Origin: Winogradskyella ursingii
GTDB taxonomy: Bacteria > Bacteroidota > Bacteroidia > Flavobacteriales > Flavobacteriaceae
Assembly (NCBI RefSeq): GCF_013403975.1
Contig: NZ_JABFDH010000002.1
Location: 62,001 to 126,000 of the forward strand
Direction: 5' to 3'
DNA length: 64,000 nucleotides
Shown piece after piece: positions 34,963 through 43,759 of the stretch (the first letter of the stretch is position 1; every line of letters begins with the position of its first letter). The translations under genes were made by a program, and so were the position numbers. A model generated the notes under the pieces. It worked only from the letters and a program-made list of their open reading frames with translations, ran no database searches and was not told the origin of the DNA.

Positions 34963-35110
34963 ATTAAAATTAAGAGGAAAAATTTGTCTGATTGCAACCT
35001 CTCTGCTTGACGTAAATCGGAAAGCATATTCCAAATCGAGTTTGGGATAAAAAAATGCTAAAGCAGTAAGTATTCTACTCCTCTAGCGACCGAAGCAATC
35101 TCATTTTTTT
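34963..35110 (+). promoter_or_regulatory. Structured leader of metK, class unassigned
   Basis: Several helices can be drawn by eye. P1 is GATTGC (34990-34995) with GCAATC (35095-35100). P2 is CTGCTT (35003-35008) with AAGCAG (35061-35066). An inner AGCA/TGCT helix is topped by a 9-bp hairpin TATTCCAAA/TTTGGGATA (35027-35049). AGAGGA (34973-34978) can pair with TCCTCT (35079-35084), crossing P1 as a pseudoknot, or five of its bases with CCTCT (34998-35002). P1 is followed by a T8 run (35103-35111). It does not match SAM-I or other riboswitch consensus sequences that I can recall. A riboswitch or a short independent RNA are both possible. Confidence 0.5.
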
Positions 35111-35141
35111 TCAATATCAAATAATTAAAAAAAAAGCGTAT

Positions 35142-36398
35142 ATGGCTTATTTATTTACTTCAGAGAGTGTTTCTGAAGGTCACCCAGATAAAGTCGCAGA
35201 CCAAATTAGTGATGCACTTATTGATAACTTTTTAGCTTTTGACCCAGAGTCTAAAGTAGCTTGTGAAACTTTGGTAACTACAGGGCAAGTAGTTTTGGCA
35301 GGAGAGGTAAAATCCAAAACTTATCTCGATGTGCAAAAAATCGCAAGAGATACAATAAATAAGATTGGGTATACCAAAAGCGCTTATATGTTTGATGGTA
35401 ATTCATGTGGCGTAATTTCAGCCATCCATGAACAATCTGAAGATATTAATCGTGGTGTGGACCGTGCTTCGAAAGAAGAACAAGGTGCAGGTGACCAAGG
35501 TATGATGTTTGGGTATGCCACTAATGAAACGGATAATTATATGCCGCTTGCTCTTGATATTTCGCATACCATTTTAAAGGAGTTAGCGGAGTTAAGAAGA
35601 GAAAACAAAAATATAACCTACTTAAGACCAGATTCTAAAAGCCAGGTGACGATAGAATACAGTGATGACAATGTACCTCAGCGCATAGATTCTATTGTGG
35701 TATCGACACAACACGATGATTTTGATAAGGATGACGACGTAATGCTTTCAAGAATAAGGAAAGATATAATTGAAATATTAATTCCACGAGTAGTTGCCAA
35801 GTTACCTGAGCACATTCAACCTCTTTTTACCGATGACATCAAATATCATATCAATCCTACAGGAAAGTTTGTTATTGGTGGACCTCATGGAGATACAGGT
35901 TTGACAGGTCGAAAAATAATTGTTGATACATATGGAGGTAAAGGTGCTCATGGTGGTGGTGCATTTTCGGGAAAGGATCCAAGTAAAGTAGATAGAAGTG
36001 GTGCATATGCTACGCGCCATATCGCAAAAAATTTAGTAGCAGCAGGACTTTGTGAAGAAATCTTAGTACAAGTATCTTATGCTATTGGTGTGGTTGAACC
36101 TATGGGTATTTTTATTGACACCTACGGTACATGCCCATTTAATCTTACGGATGGTGAAATCGCTAAAAAAGTTACTGAACTTTTTGATATGCGACCAGCT
36201 GCAATAGAGAGCCGTTTAAAACTCCGTCAACCAATGTATAGTGAGACTGCGGCTTATGGTCACATGGGACGAAAAAATGAAACGGTTTCCAAAACCTTTG
36301 AACAGCCGTATGGTGAACCAGCAACTATGGATGTAGAATTATTTACTTGGGAAAAATTAGATTATGTTGATAAAGTAAAAGCTGCTTTTGAGATATAA
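35142..36398 (+). CDS. metK: S-adenosylmethionine synthetase MetK
   Basis: MetK makes S-adenosylmethionine from methionine and ATP. The 418-residue protein has the ATP-binding [15 protein letters not shown] (11-25), [28 protein letters not shown], the P-loop-like [16 protein letters not shown], and [12 protein letters not shown]. It is about 30 residues longer than the E. coli enzyme, as in other Bacteroidota. It runs opposite to the methionine operon. Its product is the expected ligand of the SAM-I riboswitch across the intergenic region, so the two transcripts can form a feedback loop. Its own leader is structured but unassigned. Confidence 0.97.
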   Translation: MAYLFTSESVSEGHPDKVADQISDALIDNFLAFDPESKVACETLVTTGQVVLAGEVKSKTYLDVQKIARDTINKIGYTKSAYMFDGNSCGVISAIHEQSEDINRGVDRASKEEQGAGDQGMMFGYATNETDNYMPLALDISHTILKELAELRRENKNITYLRPDSKSQVTIEYSDDNVPQRIDSIVVSTQHDDFDKDDDVMLSRIRKDIIEILIPRVVAKLPEHIQPLFTDDIKYHINPTGKFVIGGPHGDTGLTGRKIIVDTYGGKGAHGGGAFSGKDPSKVDRSGAYATRHIAKNLVAAGLCEEILVQVSYAIGVVEPMGIFIDTYGTCPFNLTDGEIAKKVTELFDMRPAAIESRLKLRQPMYSETAAYGHMGRKNETVSKTFEQPYGEPATMDVELFTWEKLDYVDKVKAAFEI

Positions 36399-36427
36399 CT
36401 GTTAACTGTTAACTGTTAAAATAAAAA

Positions 36428-36460
36428 AAAGCCTTTTCAGAATTTTGAAAAGGCTTTCTT
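36428..36460. terminator. Bidirectional terminator between metK and the M28 peptidase gene
   Basis: AAAGCCTTTTCA (36428-36439) pairs perfectly with TGAAAAGGCTTT (36446-36457) over 12 bp. An A8 run precedes it and TCTTTG follows, so it can terminate both convergent transcripts. Confidence 0.88.
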
Positions 36461-36463
36461 TGT

Positions 36464-38020
36464 TTAATTTCTACCACCATCACGTTGTGGCGAACGTGGC
36501 TCAGGCCATGTACGTTGTTCACCAGTTCTGGGATTCACAGGAAGCACAATCTTTTCTCTTGATGTTTTTTCATCATCCTCGGATGCCATATAAGTTAAAA
36601 TTGCAGTTAGGATGGCGTTGTTTCTAACGTCATCAAAAACAATTTTATCGTATGTATCCCTGTTAGTGTGCCATGTATAATTCCAATACGACCAATTTAA
36701 TGCGCTTAGATTAATTGCTGGAGCTCCTGCAGCCACAAAAGATGCATTATCTGATCCACCACCACTTGGATTGCCAGGAAAATTAGTTTCAATATGTTGG
36801 GTAATATCCCTTGGTACTGCATATAACCAGCGCGATAAATAATCATAAGCATGTAAAAATCCTGCTCCGGAAATATTAACTACACGACCCGTTCCATTAT
36901 CCTGATTAAACAATGCCTGTACATTCTCTACAATTTCCGGGTGATCTTCTACAAAAGCCCTCGACCCATTTAAACCTTGCTCCTCACTTCCCCAATGACC
37001 TACTAAAATAGTTCGTTTAGGATTCGGATATAATTTTTTTAGAATCCGCATGGCTTCCATCATTACCAATGTACCTGTACCGTTATCCGTAGCGCCTGTT
37101 GCGCCATCCCAAGAATCAAAATGTGCAGAAAGAATTATGTATTCTTCTGGTTTTTCTGAGCCTTTTATCTCTGCTATGGTGTTAAAAGTTGGTACCCTTC
37201 CTAATTCCTTTGATTGTGCTACTATTCTTATTGTTGGTTTATCTCCATATTCTGCTAATCTATAAAGCATGGTATAGTCTTCTAATTCTAGATCTACAGT
37301 AGGTATTTCTTTTGTACGTGCACTAAATATTTTGCTTACACCAAAACCTCTGGACCAATAAGAGTCAACTATACCTACCGCACCAGCTTCTTCTAACACA
37401 GGAATTATTGAACGAGAATTATACCCAGACCGACCAATATTTGCTCGCCACTCTTGAGATTGGGCATCTCTTTCATCTTTCATTTTTTTGAATGATTCTT
37501 CAGTAGCAAATTCTTCCCAGTTGTAGTCTGGACGGCCCGTTGGTTGATTCATTGCAATCAGGACAAATTTTCCTTTGACGTTAGGCAACCACTTTTGAAA
37601 ATCCAAAGAATCTTTTATATTTTTTGGTAATGTAATCACTTCACCTGTTACGCCTTTTTCCGATGTGCTTGGATTCCATGCCAACTGCATACCTTGTAAT
37701 GTTTGCACTCGTGGCGTTAGCATATCTATATGTGTAATACCACGTTCCCAACCGCGCCATTCTCCCCATTTTTCCTTTCGAGCGTCGATTCCCCAAGATT
37801 CGTATTTAGCTACAGCCCAATCGTGAGCTTTTTGCATCTGTGGCGTCCCGACCAGTCGTGGTCCGATCACATCGAGCATTTCGTGTGCTAATTTTTCTAG
37901 ATGGGAATTTTCGTTGGCTTCTTTAACAATAGCTTCTACAATAACGTTGTTTTCTTGTGCTATTAAGCCATTGAAGCTTATAAAGAATGCGGCAATAGTT
38001 ACAAATAAGTGTCTTTTCAT
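36464..38020 (-). CDS. Secreted M28 family zinc peptidase
   Basis: The 518-residue product has a signal peptide (about 1-21, ending LIAQ). A PA-like insert (about 130-250) is followed by the M28 catalytic domain. Metal ligands are readable: His in SAHFDSWDGATG, Asp in ATDNGTGTL, Glu pair in GSEEQGLNGS, Asp in FNQDNGTGR and His in WHTNRDTYDK. It is predicted to be an aminopeptidase or carboxypeptidase of the Q/PGCP type, acting in the periplasm or outside. The gene lies downstream of the outer-membrane barrel gene, with a terminator between, so it is probably separately transcribed. Confidence 0.9.
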   Translation of the reverse strand: MKRHLFVTIAAFFISFNGLIAQENNVIVEAIVKEANENSHLEKLAHEMLDVIGPRLVGTPQMQKAHDWAVAKYESWGIDARKEKWGEWRGWERGITHIDMLTPRVQTLQGMQLAWNPSTSEKGVTGEVITLPKNIKDSLDFQKWLPNVKGKFVLIAMNQPTGRPDYNWEEFATEESFKKMKDERDAQSQEWRANIGRSGYNSRSIIPVLEEAGAVGIVDSYWSRGFGVSKIFSARTKEIPTVDLELEDYTMLYRLAEYGDKPTIRIVAQSKELGRVPTFNTIAEIKGSEKPEEYIILSAHFDSWDGATGATDNGTGTLVMMEAMRILKKLYPNPKRTILVGHWGSEEQGLNGSRAFVEDHPEIVENVQALFNQDNGTGRVVNISGAGFLHAYDYLSRWLYAVPRDITQHIETNFPGNPSGGGSDNASFVAAGAPAINLSALNWSYWNYTWHTNRDTYDKIVFDDVRNNAILTAILTYMASEDDEKTSREKIVLPVNPRTGEQRTWPEPRSPQRDGGRN

Positions 38021-38079
38021 TTTTAATTGGTTTAGGTTATTAAATTACAATTTTCTTTGAAATTAAGATATATTAATAT

Positions 38080-38110
38080 GAAAAAACCCATTGAAAAAAC
38101 ATCAATGGGT
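38080..38110 (-). terminator. Terminator after the outer-membrane barrel gene
   Basis: The minus strand reads ACCCATTGA (38110-38102), a TGTTTTT loop, TCAATGGGT (38094-38086), then TTTTTC. A perfect 9-bp stem with a U run 24 bases after the stop codon. Confidence 0.88.
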
Positions 38111-38133
38111 CTTCGTTTCGGAAAAAGGATAAT

Positions 38134-40872
38134 TTACAAGGTATAAATAACTCTTAATGTTACAAACCTTGGCTGTATAAAAGTTTCTGAGCTAAATACT
38201 GAAATGTTATTAGAGCCATTACTCACCCGAGAATCTATATCCAATAAGTTTGAAGCTCTAATCTCATATTCCCATTTGGCATCTTTATCTTTTCGATAAG
38301 AAAGGCTTGCATCCCAATTCTGAAATGATTCTGTTGGGCTAATATCACTACTCTGCCTTGTATATGAATAATCTGTTCTAAAAGTCAATGCCTTCCAGAT
38401 ATAAGCATCAAATTCTATAGTAGGTGTTTGGGTAACAAATTGCGTATCGTTATTTCCTTGACTATTATCGTTTACTGTATAAGCATATCTGAGACTCACA
38501 TTGGGTGCTTCCCTAAAATTAGTTCGCAATTCTGGCGTATATGTTTGTGAAAAGCTCTCGTTGACAGAACGTCTATCTTGTATAAATTGATTGTTTTTAT
38601 TATAACTAAATCTAGTTCCCAATCGAGCTCTTATTTTTCCAAACGTGCGTTCTACACGACCAAAAGCGGTGAAGCTTTCGTCTGCAAAATTAGAGTTGAA
38701 AAAAGTGCTCGTTCTAATTACGTTGTCAAAATTGGTAAGAGATCTTATCTGATCAATATTTTTATTGTAATTAAGAATAGCAACCACATTTGTATAATTA
38801 AATAGGTTGAAACTAAAGTAGCGCAACTGTAAATTGTGCGATAAAGAGTTTTGTAATCCTGGCTCACCATAAGCAATGCTATTATAGTTATTTAAAACCA
38901 GCCCTTCTGCCAGATTCGTAACGTCCGTAAAAGCATTTCTCATATTATACCTAAATGTTAGGTTTTCACTTTTCTTAAAATCGATACGTGTTTCAAAATC
39001 TGGTAAAATTCTAAAGAAGTTATCCTCAAACGTTTCACCAAACTGCGTGTTCTTGTTACCGTAGGCATGAAGCGAAAACCCTGGTGTAATGGTGAATTTA
39101 CCAGTTTTGAACCTATAATGTACTCCTAAATAAACATCGCTGAAATTGTATTCTGTATCATTTTCATTGGTCAATAAATTTCCATCTTCATCTTCCAAAT
39201 TTGCCGTTGGGTCAAAAAATGAGCCATCATCCAGAAACTGGAAAATATTAGAATTAAATTCTTGACGACTCAGAATAGTTCCTAAAGTCAAGTTAATATT
39301 ACTTTTGGAATTCAAGATATTATAGTAGTCCAATTTAGCATCGAGTTGATTAGATTTAATCCGTCTTTCCTGGTTAAGATTATATCCAAATTGGTCTTGG
39401 TTTAAGCCTAAACTTTCAGCTGTATTGTCAAAGGCATCAGTGTCTGCATTTGGATCATTTGGTAATAACGCATTATAGAATGGGTCTTCGTCCTTGATTA
39501 GATGCTGAGCTTCAAAAGCAAAAATGTTTGTTGCGTTTAGTGTATAATAATAATTTAGATTTTGGTTGATGCTATATGGTTTGGCTTCATCTAACTGATT
39601 GATACTACCTACGACGTTAGAGAATAAATCCTGTCTTTCTTGATCGTCCGAAATTCTACCCAAAATATCATAATCCAATTGATTGTTAACGTTTGGCTTG
39701 TATTGTGCGCTTAATTTTAAAAGCCCTTGATTTGTAGCTTCTCTTCCAGTTTCTACCGTTCGTTCATCTGGGATTCCTAAATCAGAATCTGTATACTCCA
39801 CAAACGTTTCCTGTCTTGTTCTTAACCTATTGCTACTGTAAATAGCAAAACCGCTTAAATCCAATGCTTTGTTTGGTGCGTAACTAAAATTTATTGCGCC
39901 CAATTTTGCTTCAATTTCTTCAGCATTGCCAAGGTTGGTTAATCCACCAAGACCGTTATCCCCTAAGTTGATGCTTGTGCCGCTACTGTTGCTAGGTCTT
40001 CTAAAACCACCTCCAAAATTTCTGATATCTCTACCTGTTAAAGCTACTTCTCCAACATTGTTTAAGTCTCCGATTACGTTGACACTGTATTTTGGACTAT
40101 AATAAAACAGTTTAGGTTGCACCAAATATAACTCATCATTGGGTGAAGGTGCTACACCACCACCTGCTGTGACGTTACCAAACCAAAAGTTCTCTTTTCC
40201 CTCTTTTAATCTAATATTAATAGCCGTATTATCTTGATTGTTTTGAACACCACCTAGCTGCCCTACTTCCGCGTAGTTTCTTAAGACTTCGACTTTATCA
40301 ACCGCATTTGACGGAATATTTTTTGTGGCCAATTTAGTATCCCCATCGAAAAAGTCCTTTCCGTTTACCATAAGTTTATTAACCACTTTGCCTTCGACCT
40401 CGATTTGTCCATCGGCATTGATTTCCACTCCTGGCAATTTCTTGAGGACATCTTCTAATTTTCGTTCTGTACCATTTTTAAAGGAATCTGCATTATAAAT
40501 GAGCGTATCTCCTTTTATGGTCACAGGCATTTCGTAGGTAAGCTCCACGGCATCCAACATGTTATCTTCAAGCATTTTAAAATCCTTAGTGATATCAGCT
40601 TCTGAAGTTGTAACAGTTTCGTCTATAGATTTGAGACCTATATAACTTACCTGAATTTTATATTTACCGTTTTTACCTAGAGAAAGAACATATTTACCTT
40701 GATTATTGGTAATGGCATACGACTCTAAAGAATTGGATTCTTGATTTATTGCAATGACATTAGCAAGTTCCAAAGGTGTACCGATGCTATCTCGCACCAC
40801 TCCTTGCATTTTGATTTGAGCAAAGGAACTGCTTGCTACCAGTAAACCTAGCAGGACTAGTAAATTCTTCAT
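38134..40872 (-). CDS. Outer-membrane beta-barrel protein, TonB-receptor-like with CarboxypepD_reg domain
   Basis: The 912-residue product has a signal peptide (about 1-18, ending SSFAQ). An N-terminal carboxypeptidase-regulatory-like sandwich follows (about 20-105, MQGVVRDSIGTPLELANV, YKIQVSYIGLKS). A plug-like region (KKLPGVEINADGQIEVEGK, then KVEVLRNYAEVGQL, about 140-210) and a long barrel ending PRFVTLRVIYTL complete it. It resembles the outer membrane beta-barrel family (OMP_b-brl_3) that is fed by GLPGLI proteins. It lies directly behind three GLPGLI genes. No substrate can be read. A hairpin in the gap before it may reduce its expression relative to them. Confidence 0.85.
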   Translation of the reverse strand: MKNLLVLLGLLVASSSFAQIKMQGVVRDSIGTPLELANVIAINQESNSLESYAITNNQGKYVLSLGKNGKYKIQVSYIGLKSIDETVTTSEADITKDFKMLEDNMLDAVELTYEMPVTIKGDTLIYNADSFKNGTERKLEDVLKKLPGVEINADGQIEVEGKVVNKLMVNGKDFFDGDTKLATKNIPSNAVDKVEVLRNYAEVGQLGGVQNNQDNTAINIRLKEGKENFWFGNVTAGGGVAPSPNDELYLVQPKLFYYSPKYSVNVIGDLNNVGEVALTGRDIRNFGGGFRRPSNSSGTSINLGDNGLGGLTNLGNAEEIEAKLGAINFSYAPNKALDLSGFAIYSSNRLRTRQETFVEYTDSDLGIPDERTVETGREATNQGLLKLSAQYKPNVNNQLDYDILGRISDDQERQDLFSNVVGSINQLDEAKPYSINQNLNYYYTLNATNIFAFEAQHLIKDEDPFYNALLPNDPNADTDAFDNTAESLGLNQDQFGYNLNQERRIKSNQLDAKLDYYNILNSKSNINLTLGTILSRQEFNSNIFQFLDDGSFFDPTANLEDEDGNLLTNENDTEYNFSDVYLGVHYRFKTGKFTITPGFSLHAYGNKNTQFGETFEDNFFRILPDFETRIDFKKSENLTFRYNMRNAFTDVTNLAEGLVLNNYNSIAYGEPGLQNSLSHNLQLRYFSFNLFNYTNVVAILNYNKNIDQIRSLTNFDNVIRTSTFFNSNFADESFTAFGRVERTFGKIRARLGTRFSYNKNNQFIQDRRSVNESFSQTYTPELRTNFREAPNVSLRYAYTVNDNSQGNNDTQFVTQTPTIEFDAYIWKALTFRTDYSYTRQSSDISPTESFQNWDASLSYRKDKDAKWEYEIRASNLLDIDSRVSNGSNNISVFSSETFIQPRFVTLRVIYTL

Positions 40873-40901
40873 GTGTAGTTTGATTTTTTTGGTTGGTAAG
40901 T

Positions 40902-40930
40902 AAAATGGCTTCTATTGGAAAAGCCATTTT
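40902..40930 (-). terminator. Attenuating hairpin between GLPGLI gene and the barrel gene
   Basis: On the minus strand AAAATGGCTT (40930-40921 read as complement) pairs with AAGCCATTTT (40911-40902) over 10 bp with a 9-base loop. The trailing bases are ACTTACC, so no true T run follows. It may terminate partially or stabilise the upstream mRNA. Confidence 0.5.
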
Positions 40931-40963
40931 ATTTAATTGGTTATGTATTTCTAATTAATAGTT

Positions 40964-41845
40964 TTAGTTTCTGCGACCTCTATTTCTTCCTCCATACATC
41001 TCACGCATCTCTTCCATTTTTTTCGTAATAATGTCATTATACTCAGCCTGGGTCACTTCTTTACCTTTTTCCGGTTTTTCTATGTTTTCTTTGTCTTCGG
41101 GATTCAGGACTATTTTTGTACATAAGATCGTAGTTCTGTCCGCATTGACTTCTAAAATTAAACCTGGTAATCCCCAAAAATCATCTGGTCCTTGATTAAT
41201 TGGTATTTGAGGTGTGTACCATGCTATAACTTCAATACTTTTTGGAATTTCCACCTCACTCATTGGGTCGTTATCATTTTTAGTTGAGTCCTTTTCTTTT
41301 TTGGTCTCTTCGTTATTATCACGACCACCGCGTCTTCTCATACTTCTAAAATCAAAAGCGTCGACTGCTTTGGTTGCAGTTGCTTTAAAACACGTGTAAG
41401 CACCTATTTGTTTGGTTTCGGTTCCCATTTTCCATTCGAGATCTTTAAGCTCGTCTTTAATTAAAAATTGTTTCCCGAAAAATTCTTGGTCTTGGATAAC
41501 CTCTTTTTCCTTTACGTTTTTATATTTTGGACCACCAGTCATGCTGCTTCCAAATCCTCCAAAACCTCTTCCGCCTGCGCCTGGCGCTTCAAGCTTTTCA
41601 TCCTCTTTGTATATCGATTCTGTTTTATTGAAGGTAAGTATGTATTCTTTTTCCAGGAAATTCTTCATACGTGCTTCAATTCTCTTTTTTTGCTCAGGAG
41701 TCATTTCGCGCCCTCCCCATTCTCCAAGATCCATAGTAGTTTTGGACATGTAATAGGCCTTTCCTTGAAAATCCTGTGCAAATACACCGAAACCGATAAA
41801 AAGAGTAAGTGCGAATAGTGAAATTTTAAGTGGTAAATTCTTCAT
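40964..41845 (-). CDS. GLPGLI family protein, copy 1
   Basis: The 293-residue product has a signal peptide (about 1-23, ending GVFAQ). It carries the family hallmark DDFWGLPGLILEVNADRT in the second half, preceded by EVIAWYTPQIPINQGP. The N-terminal FQGKAYYMSKTTMDLG and the conserved ILTFNKTESIYKEDE are shared with the two neighbours. It has a Gly-rich insert (APGAGGRGFGGFGSSMTGG) and a basic C-terminal tail (GGRNRGRRN). Function is unknown; the family is typically placed next to TonB-like outer-membrane proteins, as here. It lies nearest the barrel gene. Confidence 0.9.
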   Translation of the reverse strand: MKNLPLKISLFALTLFIGFGVFAQDFQGKAYYMSKTTMDLGEWGGREMTPEQKKRIEARMKNFLEKEYILTFNKTESIYKEDEKLEAPGAGGRGFGGFGSSMTGGPKYKNVKEKEVIQDQEFFGKQFLIKDELKDLEWKMGTETKQIGAYTCFKATATKAVDAFDFRSMRRRGGRDNNEETKKEKDSTKNDNDPMSEVEIPKSIEVIAWYTPQIPINQGPDDFWGLPGLILEVNADRTTILCTKIVLNPEDKENIEKPEKGKEVTQAEYNDIITKKMEEMREMYGGRNRGRRN

Positions 41846-41934
41846 TTTAATCTGTCTAAATTATTTTTTTTAAAATCAATTAAATTGCTCTGACGGCATA
41901 ATTGACATCTTTTAGACTCTAAAAAACAATAAAA

Positions 41935-41967
41935 GTTAAACCTAGATACGTTAAACTCTTGTTAAAG
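41935..41967. promoter_or_regulatory. GTTAAAC box cluster upstream of GLPGLI copy 1
   Basis: GTTAAAC (41935-41941), GTTAAAC (41950-41956) and GTTAAAG (41961-41967) lie within 33 bases, just after the stop of GLPGLI copy 2 and about 90-120 bases before copy 1. They resemble the GTTAAC boxes at 44192-44217. Chance matches in AT-rich DNA are possible. Confidence 0.4.
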
Positions 41968-41971
41968 AAAT

Positions 41972-42793
41972 CTAACCTCGTCTCCCGCCTCTATTATTTC
42001 TAAATTCTTGCATTTTTCTTTTAATGGTTTCCTGATATTTAGACTTAGTTATTTCTTCACCTTTTCTTGGTGCTTCAATTTCAGTTTTTTCTTTAGGGTT
42101 CAGTACAATTTTAGAACAAAGCACCGTAGTATTGTCTGCACTTATTTCTAAAATCAATCCTGGAAGACCCCAATATTCTGATGGTCCATGGCCCACGGGA
42201 ATTTGCGGTGTATACCAAGCCTCAACCTCGGTCATTTCAATTGGTTCATCGTCTTCGTTCTCGTCATTTCTTACACTGTCCCATGAAAAATTGTACCATT
42301 GCAAATCAGATTTGGGTATGGACGCTGTAGCTTTAAAGCAGGTATAACTTCCTACCTGTTTACTTTCTGATCCCATTTTCCACTCAATTGGCTGCAACTT
42401 ATCTTTTACTAAAAAATTCTTACCATAAAACTCTTGGTTTTGAATTTGTGTATTCGTTGTTAAATTTTTGTATTGGTTGCCAGGTGTAAAATTTTTGCCC
42501 CAAGAATCGGTTGCTCCAGACATGGCATCGAGCTTATCTTCCTCTTCAAAATATGATTCCTCTTTATTAAAGGTTAATACATATTTTTTTTCCAGTCTAT
42601 TTTTTAATCGAGCTGCAACTTGCTTTTTTTGCTCTTCGCTTAGCCTTGCTCCCCAATTTCCCAATTCCATCGTTGATTTCGAATAATAATAAGCGACTCC
42701 TTGGAACCCTTGGTTTGTTTCGTTGAAGACTATGGTCTTTGGCACTATCAAAGTAAATGTTAGCACCACTAATTTAGTTAAGATTGATTTCAT
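41972..42793 (-). CDS. GLPGLI family protein, copy 2
   Basis: The 273-residue product has a less typical signal peptide (about 1-22, LVVLTFTLIVPKTIVF). It carries the hallmark SEYWGLPGLILEISADNT preceded by EVEAWYTPQIPVGHGP. Its N-terminal FQGVAYYYSKSTMELGNWG and C-terminal NNRGGRRG are close to copy 1, and the Gly-rich insert is replaced by DAMSGATDSWGKNFTPG. It sits in the middle of the tandem array, with its own upstream gap of 111 bases that contains an inverted GTTTAAC repeat. Divergence from copies 1 and 3 argues for old duplication rather than recent. Confidence 0.9.
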   Translation of the reverse strand: MKSILTKLVVLTFTLIVPKTIVFNETNQGFQGVAYYYSKSTMELGNWGARLSEEQKKQVAARLKNRLEKKYVLTFNKEESYFEEEDKLDAMSGATDSWGKNFTPGNQYKNLTTNTQIQNQEFYGKNFLVKDKLQPIEWKMGSESKQVGSYTCFKATASIPKSDLQWYNFSWDSVRNDENEDDEPIEMTEVEAWYTPQIPVGHGPSEYWGLPGLILEISADNTTVLCSKIVLNPKEKTEIEAPRKGEEITKSKYQETIKRKMQEFRNNRGGRRG

Positions 42794-42810
42794 GATAAAC
42801 CTATGTTGTT

Positions 42811-42842
42811 TTGTTTAACGAATATACTGTTATGTTAAACAA
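42811..42842. promoter_or_regulatory. Inverted GTTTAAC operator-like repeat upstream of GLPGLI copy 2
   Basis: TTGTTTAAC (42811-42819) and GTTAAACAA (42834-42842) are a perfect 9-bp inverted repeat with a 14-base spacer. It ends about 18 bases upstream of the GLPGLI copy 2 ATG (42793). TAGGTTTA (minus, 42803-42796), one mismatch from TAnnTTTG, lies between it and the ATG. Confidence 0.45.
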
Positions 42843-42904
42843 CACTTGCTTTGTTTATCAATAAATTAACATTGTCACAATTGGTGCCTTAAACTAAAAA
42901 ACGA

Positions 42905-43756
42905 TTACCCACCAATTCTTATTTCTATCGATTCGCCTTTTCTACCATTTTTAGGTGCATAACGCTCCATCATCTCTTTGGCCTTTTTATCCATAATCTC
43001 ATCAAATTTTTGTTGGTTCACTTCCTTTCCTTTAGTAGGTGCTTCGATTTTAACTTTTTCTTCTGGATTCAACACAATTTGACTACACATAATTGTTAAC
43101 TTCCCATCATGCACTTCTAATATTAAACCAGGTAAACCTTGATACTTAGCAGGCCCGTTATTGATAGGAATCTGTGGCGCATACCATGCTGTAATTATGT
43201 GATCTTGCATTTCCGGCTCTTTATCAACTTCTTTTTTATCATTAGAGCTACTGAAGCCTGAATCATTGAAAACTTCCACTTGTTTAGTATAGGTAGCTTT
43301 ATAGCACTGGTACTCTCCTATATATTTAGTGTCCGCTTCTAATTTCCAATCGATTTTTTCAATATCATCTTTGATGAGAAAGATCTTGCCCATGGCATCC
43401 TGTTGATTCGTAAAAGTTTGATCTTTGGTGTTTTTATAAAGTACATCATTACCTCCACCAGAACCAACCATGACCATTTGAAAGTTTCCGCCACCAACTT
43501 GTGGTGTATCGAGGCTTTCTTCTTCTTTATAAATTGACTCACTTTTATTAAATGTAAGTTTAAAGGTTTTCTGAAATTGCTTTTTCATTTGTGCCAATAT
43601 TTGGGCTTGCATGTCGGAATTAACCTTTGTACTGTCCATCTTTATATTGATACTTCTCTGTGTTCTATAGGTTGCAACACCTTGAAAATCTTGCGCAAAT
43701 CCTTTGGATACTGCGAGTACAAGAAAAATAGTGAGTGTTCTAATTACTGTTGCCAT
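42905..43756 (-). CDS. GLPGLI family protein, copy 3
   Basis: The 283-residue product has a signal peptide (about 1-21, ending GFAQ). It carries the hallmark AKYQGLPGLILEVHDGKL preceded by ITAWYAPQIPINNGP. It opens FQGVATYRTQRSINIKMDS and includes KTFKLTFNKSESIYKEEESL. The C-terminal tail GKEVNQQKFDEIMDKKAKEMME is shared in form with the other copies. It is four bases downstream of the 124-residue secreted-protein gene, in the same transcript, and is the most distant of the three from the barrel gene. Confidence 0.9.
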   Translation of the reverse strand: MATVIRTLTIFLVLAVSKGFAQDFQGVATYRTQRSINIKMDSTKVNSDMQAQILAQMKKQFQKTFKLTFNKSESIYKEEESLDTPQVGGGNFQMVMVGSGGGNDVLYKNTKDQTFTNQQDAMGKIFLIKDDIEKIDWKLEADTKYIGEYQCYKATYTKQVEVFNDSGFSSSNDKKEVDKEPEMQDHIITAWYAPQIPINNGPAKYQGLPGLILEVHDGKLTIMCSQIVLNPEEKVKIEAPTKGKEVNQQKFDEIMDKKAKEMMERYAPKNGRKGESIEIRIGG

Positions 43757-43759
43757 AGT

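Noticed and set aside
34990..35100. metK leader as a cobalamin, TPP, T-box or SAM-I element
   Set aside because: The conserved boxes of these classes are absent, so the leader is left unassigned instead of being forced into one.
36396..36419. Tandem TAACTGT repeat after metK
   Set aside because: Three perfect 7-bp units overlap the stop codon, but the tract is too short to interpret as more than slippage; the terminator follows independently.
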